Part shown: in pieces, positions 58,471 through 64,000 of the stretch
Position numbering within the stretch: position 1 is the first letter of the stretch
How the letters are laid out: each line of letters begins with the position of its first letter
Source: Micromonospora yangpuensis
GTDB lineage: Bacteria > Actinomycetota > Actinomycetes > Mycobacteriales > Micromonosporaceae
DNA length: 64,000 nucleotides
Reading direction: 5' to 3'
Assembly (NCBI RefSeq): GCF_900091615.1
Contig: NZ_FMIA01000002.1
Coordinates: forward strand, 2,046,001 to 2,110,000
Made by a program: the position numbers and the translations under genes
The notes under the pieces: generated by a model
Told to the model about the DNA's origin: nothing
Database searches by the model: none
The model's input: only the letters and a program-made list of their open reading frames with translations

Positions 58471-59163
58471 GTGATCTTCTCCCGAAAGCGGGCCGGACGG
58501 CACTCCCGTGACGAGCGGGCCACCGAGGTCCTCGACTCCGCCGACACCGGCGAGGCGACCGCACCGGAGCTGGCCCGTGGCCCCTACGACATCGCCGAGG
58601 CCCCGGCCGGGGTGCAGCGGCTCGACCTGGGCAGCCTGCACATCCCGGCGGTGCCCGAGGTCGAGGTCCGGGTGCAGGCCGACCCGCAGGGCGTGGTCCA
58701 GCAGGTCGTGCTGGTGCACGGCGAGAACGCGTTGCAGCTGGGCGCCTTCGCCGCACCCCGCTCCGACGGCATCTGGGACGAGGTGCGTGAGGAGATCCGC
58801 CGGTCGTTGTTCAACGACGGCGCCGCCGCCGAGGAGGTCCAGGGGGAGTACGGCACCGAGCTGCACGCCCGGGTGCGTACCCAGGACGGGGTGACCGCCC
58901 TGCGGTTCGTCGGCGTCGACGGCCCGCGTTGGATGGTCCGGGGGGTCTACCAGGGCGCCGCGGCCACCGACCCGGCCGCCGCCGGCCCGCTGGCCGAGTG
59001 CCTCGACGGGCTCGTCGTCGACCGGGGCATGGAGGCCAAGCCGGTCCGGGAGCCGCTGCCGCTGCGGCTGCCCCGGGAGGTCGCCGAGCAGGCCGGGCAG
59101 GCCGACACCGACGGCGACGCCGCGTCGCCCGCCGGTGGGCGGTCCGCTCCCGAGCCCCGCTAG
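58471..59163 (+). CDS. DUF3710 family protein
   Basis: A 230-residue soluble protein. VIFSRKRAGRHSRDERATEV opens it, GPYDIAEAPAGVQRLDLGSL follows, and GFV-type core RFVGVDGPRWMVRGVYQGAA is diagnostic of DUF3710. GPLAECLDGLVVDRGMEAKP comes before an Ala/Pro/Gly tail. GTG at 58471 follows GGAGG. Function unknown; the dut neighbour is conserved (Rv2696c). It may be cotranscribed with dut. Confidence 0.9.
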   Translation: MIFSRKRAGRHSRDERATEVLDSADTGEATAPELARGPYDIAEAPAGVQRLDLGSLHIPAVPEVEVRVQADPQGVVQQVVLVHGENALQLGAFAAPRSDGIWDEVREEIRRSLFNDGAAAEEVQGEYGTELHARVRTQDGVTALRFVGVDGPRWMVRGVYQGAAATDPAAAGPLAECLDGLVVDRGMEAKPVREPLPLRLPREVAEQAGQADTDGDAASPAGGRSAPEPR

Positions 59164-59297
59164 GCCCGGTCGCCGCCGGCCACGAGGTGGTCGGCGGGTG
59201 GGCGGTCCGGCGTACGCTGGCGGGGTCGCCCCCGGGGTTCGCCCGGGTGCGGGACCACCGGCGTGGGCCGGCCACTGGGAAGGGTGACGCGGAGGTC

Positions 59298-59678
59298 ATG
59301 ACGACCGACGACAGCCGGGTGTCGCTGCGCCGCATGCTGCGCCGGCTCACCGCGAGCGAGGCCGAGATCGAGGCGCAGGAGCTGCTCCGGGTGAGCGCCG
59401 AGTCGGGTGGGATGCCGGCCGGCCAGTGCCGGGGGGGCCAGCTCGTCTCGGTCGCCGGCCGGCTGCGTACCGTGGTCTACACGCCGCGGACCAACCTGCC
59501 CACCCTGGAGGCCGACCTCTACGACGGCAGCGACGTGGTGACCCTGGTCTGGCTGGGGCGACGCCACATCGCCGGCATCGAACCCGGACGGCACCTGACG
59601 GCCCGGGGCCGGGTGGCCCTGCGGGACGACCGCAAGGTCATCTACAACCCGTACTACGAACTGGAGCCGAGCAGGTGA
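59298..59678 (+). CDS. OB-fold nucleic-acid-binding protein
   Basis: A 126-residue protein. RVSLRRMLRRLTASEAEIEA is an N-terminal helix; the rest is a five-strand OB-fold: QLVSVAGRLRTVVYTPRTNL, LEADLYDGSDVVTLVWLGRR, then GRHLTARGRVALRDDRKVIY. The family is found in actinobacteria next to dut and the DUF3159 gene (Rv2694c). Binding to RNA or DNA is inferred from the fold. GGAGG precedes ATG 59298, and the stop overlaps the next start (GTGA). Confidence 0.88.
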   Translation: MTTDDSRVSLRRMLRRLTASEAEIEAQELLRVSAESGGMPAGQCRGGQLVSVAGRLRTVVYTPRTNLPTLEADLYDGSDVVTLVWLGRRHIAGIEPGRHLTARGRVALRDDRKVIYNPYYELEPSR

Positions 59679-60421
59679 CAGCGGGACGCGGCGAGCTGGA
59701 CGACGTACCCACGGCCGGGCCACAGCGCACGGCGCAGGGCTGGGCCGACCCGCCACCGGCGAACCGGCCGCAGGAGGCCGACGACCCGTTGGCCGACGAG
59801 CCGCTGCCCAGCCTCGCCGAGCAGATGGCCGACCAGCTGGGCGGTTGGCGCGGGCTGGCCGAGTCCAGCGTTCCGGTGGTCGTGTTCGTGCTGGCCAACA
59901 TCGTCGGCGAGCTGCGTCCCGCGGTGATCGCCTCGGTGTCGGTGGCGCTGCTCATCGCCGGCCTGCGGCTGGCCCAGCGCCGGCCGGTCCGGCACGCCCT
60001 CAACGGTCTCTTCGGCATCGCGATCGGCGCGGCCATCGCCTGGCGCACCGGCGACGAGCGGGACTTCTACCTCCCGGGGATCCTCTACGGCATCGGCTAC
60101 GGCATCGCCCTGCTGATCTCGGCGGCTATCCGGCAGCCGCTGGTCGGCTGGATCTGGTCGGTGCTGGTGGCCGGCGGCCGGTCGGAGTGGCGGCAGGACC
60201 CGAAGCTGGTGCGCACCTTCACCGGGCTGACCGTGCTCTGGGGGGTGGTCTGGCTGGCCAAGGTGGGGGTGCAGGCCGGCCTGTACCTCGCCCACCAGGA
60301 CACCGCCCTGGGCGTGGCCCGGCTGGTGCTGGGCTACCCGCCGTACGTGCTGTTGCTGCTCTTCACGGTCTGGACGGTGCGCCGGGTGACCCAGGAGCCC
60401 GAAGCGGTGCCCAGCACCTGA
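59675..60421 (+). CDS. DUF3159 family membrane protein
   Basis: A 248-residue protein. A Pro/Ala/Asp-rich cytoplasmic arm (about 1-45) precedes LAEQMADQLGGWRGLAESSV and about six membrane helices (VPVVVFVLANIVGELRPAVI, YLPGILYGIGYGIALLISAA, PYVLLLLFTVWTV). It is the DUF3159 family, perhaps a septation or transport-like protein; no function is proven. GTG 59675 overlaps the OB-fold gene stop by three bases. It is convergent with the TrkA genes, 10 bp away. Confidence 0.88.
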   Translation: MTAGRGELDDVPTAGPQRTAQGWADPPPANRPQEADDPLADEPLPSLAEQMADQLGGWRGLAESSVPVVVFVLANIVGELRPAVIASVSVALLIAGLRLAQRRPVRHALNGLFGIAIGAAIAWRTGDERDFYLPGILYGIGYGIALLISAAIRQPLVGWIWSVLVAGGRSEWRQDPKLVRTFTGLTVLWGVVWLAKVGVQAGLYLAHQDTALGVARLVLGYPPYVLLLLFTVWTVRRVTQEPEAVPST

Positions 60422-60431
60422 GCAGCGGGGC

Positions 60432-61121
60432 TCACCCGCTGTTGCGGGTCCGCTCGACGCTGTCCGGTCCGAGGACCACGGCACGTACCGCGTCCTCGGT
60501 CTCGGCGGTGCAGACGAAGATCAGCTCGTCGCCGGCCTCGATCGGGTCGTCCGGGCTCGGCACCAGCACCCGCCTGCCCCGCAGGATGGCCACCAGCGCG
60601 GCGTCACGGGGCAACGGCACCGCGTGCAGCGGCTGACCCACGTACGGGGCGGTCGGTGGCAGGGTGATCTCGACCAGGTTCGCCTCGCCCTGGCGGAACG
60701 TCATCAGCCGTACCAGGTCGCCCACGGTCACCGCCTCCTCCACCAGGGCGGCCATCACCCGCGGCTTGCTCACCGCGACGTCGACACCCCACTGCTCGGT
60801 GAAGAGCCACTCGTTCTCGGCCCGGTTGACCCGGGCCACCACCCGGGGCACCGCGAACTCGGTCTTGGCCAGCAGGGACACCACCAGGTTGACCTTGTCG
60901 TCACCGGTGGCCGCGACCACCACCCCGCAGTCGGCCAGGTTGGCCTCCTCCAGGCTGGCCAGCTCGCAGGCGTCGGCGAGGACCCACTCGGCGCTGGGCA
61001 CCCGGTCCGGCCGGAGCATCCGGGGCTGCCGTTCGATAAGCAGCACCTGGTGGCCGTTGTCGATCAGCTCCTGGGCGATGGACCGGCCGACGTTGCCGGC
61101 GCCGGCGATGGCGATCCGCAT
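60432..61121 (-). CDS. TrkA-type K+ uptake regulatory subunit, second of pair
   Basis: A 229-residue RCK protein: Rossmann NAD/ATP-binding domain (MRIAIAGAGNVGRSIAQELI, LLIERQPRML, GVVVAATGDDKVNLVVSLLA) plus C-terminal TrkA-C domain (VGQPLHAVPLPRDAALVAIL, then IEAGDELIFVCT). It gates a potassium channel partner in response to nucleotides. It lies three bases after the first TrkA gene and probably forms a hetero-octamer with it. In M. tuberculosis the pair is CeoB/CeoC. No TrkH/TrkG pore gene is visible here. Confidence 0.92.
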   Translation of the reverse strand: MRIAIAGAGNVGRSIAQELIDNGHQVLLIERQPRMLRPDRVPSAEWVLADACELASLEEANLADCGVVVAATGDDKVNLVVSLLAKTEFAVPRVVARVNRAENEWLFTEQWGVDVAVSKPRVMAALVEEAVTVGDLVRLMTFRQGEANLVEITLPPTAPYVGQPLHAVPLPRDAALVAILRGRRVLVPSPDDPIEAGDELIFVCTAETEDAVRAVVLGPDSVERTRNSG

Positions 61122-61124
61122 GAC

Positions 61125-61787
61125 TCAGTGCCCTCCTTCGGGCGCCGCCGCCACCGCGGTGACCGTGGCGACGATGTCGTCGGTGACCAGCATGAAGGTC
61201 TGGTCGCCCTCCTGCACGACGGTGGAGGCGGTGGGCAGCATGCCGATGCCGAACCGGATCAGGTACGCCACCCGGGTCCCGCAGGCGGCCTCCAGGTCCC
61301 GGACCGGCCGGCCGATCCAGTCCCGGTGCGTCGGCACCTCCACGATCGACACCGTGCTCGTCGGGTCGCGGAAGATCTCCACGTTGCCCTCCGGAACCAG
61401 GTGCCGCAGCATCCGGTCGGCGGTCCACCGGACGGTGGCCACGGTGGGGATGCCGAGCCGTTCGAAGACCTGGGCCCGGCGCTGGTCGTAGATGCGGGCC
61501 GCCACCCGGGACACGCCGAACGTCTCGCGGGCCAGCCGGGCCGAGATGATGTTGGAGTTGTCCCCGCTGGAGACGGCGGCGAAGGCGTCCGCCCGCTCGA
61601 TGCCGGCCTGGCGCAGCACGTCACCGTCGAAACCGACGCCGGTGACGGTGATCCCGGCGAACTCCGGGCCGAGCCGGCGGAACGCGTTGGCGTCGTGGTC
61701 GATGACGGCCACCGAGTGCCCCCGGGACTCCAGGTTGTCGGCGAGGATCGAGCCGACCCGACCGCAACCCATGATCACGACATGCAC
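61125..61787 (-). CDS. TrkA-type K+ uptake regulatory subunit, first of pair
   Basis: A 220-residue RCK protein: VHVVIMGCGRVGSILADNLE (GxGxxG loop with Cys in the middle), VAVIDHDANAFRRLG (acidic ribose-binding Asp), SSGDNSNIISARLARETFG, and a TrkA-C domain (WIGRPVRDLEAACGTRVAYL). GTG at 61787 follows GGAGG; a longer upstream extension lacks a ribosome site. It is the first gene of a two-gene operon with the second TrkA, and is divergent from the APC permease. Confidence 0.92.
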   Translation of the reverse strand: MHVVIMGCGRVGSILADNLESRGHSVAVIDHDANAFRRLGPEFAGITVTGVGFDGDVLRQAGIERADAFAAVSSGDNSNIISARLARETFGVSRVAARIYDQRRAQVFERLGIPTVATVRWTADRMLRHLVPEGNVEIFRDPTSTVSIVEVPTHRDWIGRPVRDLEAACGTRVAYLIRFGIGMLPTASTVVQEGDQTFMLVTDDIVATVTAVAAAPEGGH

Positions 61788-61939
61788 GCTGGTCCTCCAC
61801 AGGGCACCACCCGACAGGGCTGTCGTCTGCGAGCCTGCCACGTCCTGCCCGCCGGCGCGGACCCGACGGTACTCCCCGTTGTGATGGGGATCGACCACCC
61901 CCCGTCGCCGCCGAATCGGCCGTCGTACGCTGTGCCCTT

Positions 61940-64000
61940 GTGGCCCGTTCCACCTCGCTGCTGAAGCGGCTCCTGCTCGGTCGGCCGTTCCGGTCCGACC
62001 GCCTCCAACACACCCTGCTACCCAAGCGGGTCGCGCTGCCGGTGTTCGCCTCCGACGCGCTCTCCAGCGTCGCGTACGCACCGGACGAGATCCTGCTGAC
62101 GCTCTCCATCGCCGGCGCCTCGGCGTACCTGTTCTCGCCGTGGGTGGCCCTGGCCGTCGTCGTGGTGATGCTGACCGTGGTGGCCAGCTACCGGCAGAAC
62201 GTGCACGCCTATCCGTCCGGCGGTGGCGACTACGAGGTGGCCACGGTCAACCTCGGCCCCCGGTTCGGCATCGGGGTGGCCAGCGCGCTGCTTGTCGACT
62301 ACGTGCTCACCGTCGCGGTGTCGGTCTCCTCCGGGGTGGCCAACCTCGGCTCGGTGGTCCCGTTCGTGGCCGAGCACAAGGTGCTCATCGCGGTCTCCGC
62401 CGTGGTCCTGCTCACCGCGCTGAACCTGCGCGGGCTGCGGGAGTCGGGCAACCTCTTCGCGATCCCCACCTACGGCTTCATGATCGTGATCGTCGGGATG
62501 ATCGTCACCGGCCTGGTCCGGGTCTTCGTCCTCGGTCACGACCTGCGGGCGCCCAGCGCCGACCTGGTGATCCAGGCCGAGCACAGCGTCACCGGGTTCG
62601 CCCTGGTCTTCCTGCTGCTGCGGACTTTCTCCTCGGGCTGCGCCGCACTGACCGGGGTGGAGGCGATCTCCAACGGCGTACCGGCGTTCAAGGCACCGAA
62701 GAGCCGCAACGCCGCGACCACCCTGCTGCTGCTCGGCACGGTGGCGGTGACCATGCTGGTCGGCATCATCTGGCTGGCCCGGCTGACCGGCCTGCAGTTC
62801 GTCGAGGACCCGGCGTTGCAGATCGTCAGCGGCCCCGACGGGTACGTGCAGAAGACCGTCACCACCCAGCTCGGTGAGACCGTCTTCGGCTCCGGTTCGG
62901 TGCTGCTGTACGTGGTGGCCGGGGTTACCGCGCTGATCCTCTTCCTGGCCGCCAACACGGCGTTCAACGGCTTCCCGGTGCTCGGCTCGATCCTGGCCCA
63001 GGACCGCTACCTGCCCCGACAGCTGCACACCCGGGGCGACCGGCTGGCCTTCTCCAACGGCATCGTCTTCCTGGCCGTCGCCGCGATCGTGCTGATCGTC
63101 GGTTTCCAGGCCGAGGTGACCAAGCTCATCCAGCTCTACATCGTCGGGGTGTTCGTCTCGTTCACGCTCTCCCAGGCCGGCATGATCCGGCACTGGAACC
63201 GGCACCTGCGCACCGAGCGGGACCCGGTGGCCCGCCGCCGGATGGTCCGCTCCCGGGCGATCAACGGCTTCGGCATGGGCATGACCGGCGCGGTGCTGGT
63301 CATCGTGCTGATCACCAAGTTCCTGCTCGGGGCCTGGATCGCGATCGTGGCGATGGGCCTGATGTACGGGTTGATGGTGGCCATCCGGCGGCACTACGAC
63401 CGGGTGGCGGTGGAGCTGACCCCGGACGACGGGCGCCCGGTGCTGCCCGCCCGCAACCACGCCATCGTGCTGGTCAGCAAGCTGCACCAGCCGACCATGC
63501 GGGCCATCGCGTACGCCCGGGCCACCCGTCCCGACACGCTGACCGCGGTCACCGTGAACGTGGACGAGGCCGACACCCGCGAGCTGCAGCAGGAGTGGGA
63601 GCGGCGGGAGCTGCCGGTACCGTTGACCGTGGTCGACTCGCCGTACCGGGAGATCACCCGCCCGATCCTGAACTTCGTGGCCAGCACCCGCCGCCAGTCA
63701 CCGCGCGACGTGGTCACCGTCTTCATCCCCGAGTACGTCGTCGGCCACTGGTGGGAGAACCTGTTGCACAACCAGAGCGCGCTACGGCTCAAGGGGCGGC
63801 TGCTCTTCGAGCCCGGGGTGATGGTCACCAGCGTGCCCTGGCAGCTGGCGTCCACCGCGAACAAGAACCTGGACCGGCTGGACAAGGCGCTCAGCCAGGG
63901 GCCTCCGCGTGGACCCCGGGCGGTGCCCCGCAGCACCCTGCCGCCGACGGTCGCCCCGATCGGCTCCGACCAGCCCGGCGAGAGCTCCGGAGGTGACCGT
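61940..64000 (+). CDS. APC-superfamily transporter with cytoplasmic C-domain, cut at right edge
   Basis: The frame is open for 687 codons from GTG 61940 to the window end. After LLGRPFRSDRLQHTLLPKRV it has about twelve membrane helices (ALPVFASDALSSVAYAPDEI, YPSGGGDYEVATVNLG, LRTFSSGCAALTGVEAISNG), then a soluble C-terminal domain from about residue 500 (VLVSKLHQPTMRAIAYARAT, VVDSPYREITRP). This plan fits amino-acid/polyamine/K+-type APC transporters, such as KimA-like proteins. Given the TrkA pair next door it may import potassium; this is inference. In M. tuberculosis Rv2690c occupies the same place. Confidence 0.88.
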   Translation, partial: MARSTSLLKRLLLGRPFRSDRLQHTLLPKRVALPVFASDALSSVAYAPDEILLTLSIAGASAYLFSPWVALAVVVVMLTVVASYRQNVHAYPSGGGDYEVATVNLGPRFGIGVASALLVDYVLTVAVSVSSGVANLGSVVPFVAEHKVLIAVSAVVLLTALNLRGLRESGNLFAIPTYGFMIVIVGMIVTGLVRVFVLGHDLRAPSADLVIQAEHSVTGFALVFLLLRTFSSGCAALTGVEAISNGVPAFKAPKSRNAATTLLLLGTVAVTMLVGIIWLARLTGLQFVEDPALQIVSGPDGYVQKTVTTQLGETVFGSGSVLLYVVAGVTALILFLAANTAFNGFPVLGSILAQDRYLPRQLHTRGDRLAFSNGIVFLAVAAIVLIVGFQAEVTKLIQLYIVGVFVSFTLSQAGMIRHWNRHLRTERDPVARRRMVRSRAINGFGMGMTGAVLVIVLITKFLLGAWIAIVAMGLMYGLMVAIRRHYDRVAVELTPDDGRPVLPARNHAIVLVSKLHQPTMRAIAYARATRPDTLTAVTVNVDEADTRELQQEWERRELPVPLTVVDSPYREITRPILNFVASTRRQSPRDVVTVFIPEYVVGHWWENLLHNQSALRLKGRLLFEPGVMVTSVPWQLASTANKNLDRLDKALSQGPPRGPRAVPRSTLPPTVAPIGSDQPGESSGGDR

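Overview
The window is high-GC actinobacterial DNA. Gene content, abundant GTG starts, strong GGAGG ribosome sites and domain wording point to Micromonosporaceae (Micromonospora or a close relative); this is inference, not a database match. Much of it is a chromosomal core neighbourhood: from miaB to the TrkA pair the order follows, with insertions, the block I recall from Mycobacterium tuberculosis (Rv2733c to Rv2690c): miaB, DUF349, extradiol-like protein, miaA, dapF, hflX, lexA, nrdR, ideR, sigB, DUF3099, DUF3039, sigA, suhB, cei, DUF4193, DUF3093, dut, DUF3710, OB-fold, DUF3159, two TrkA proteins and an APC permease.

Layout. 1-5.1 kb: a cut-off secreted protein, a repeat-bearing small membrane protein and a glutamate-type ABC importer (gluABCD order). 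5.3-15 kb: selD, a DUF2277 protein, the miaB/miaA tRNA-modification genes, dapF and a malic enzyme. 15.2-26.1 kb: HflX GTPase, a membrane-anchored protein with a long RGG-rich tail, LexA with two SOS boxes, and nrdR-nrdJ, where nrdJ carries two in-frame inteins. 26-35 kb: accessory genes (DUF2332, methyltransferase, DUF5522, lipoprotein), IdeR, a rhodanese, and an acuC/GNAT-acyl-CoA-ligase pair suggesting reversible lysine acetylation. 35-43.3 kb: a SigB-type sigma factor, Spo0M, Dtd, a methyltransferase and a ferric-iron ABC importer with an iron box. 43.4-48.5 kb: accessory stretch with a repair HhH protein, a repeat-rich non-coding segment, a BrnT/BrnA-like toxin-antitoxin pair, and psuG-psuK for pseudouridine breakdown. 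48.6-64 kb: DUF3039, TRIC channel, helicase, principal sigma factor and the conserved dut/Trk block, ending in an APC permease cut by the right edge.

Themes. Iron control is self-contained: an IdeR regulator and a plausible target operon. SOS and ribonucleotide-reductase control sit back to back (lexA and nrdR divergent). Transcription factors SigA-like and SigB-like share an exactly identical 204-bp tract, which looks like gene conversion. The genome segment is rich in short tandem repeats that keep the reading frame (27 bp x7, 30 bp x3, 36 bp x2, 27 bp x2) and in intergenic inverted repeats. I saw no rRNA, tRNA, CRISPR array, prophage or insertion sequence.
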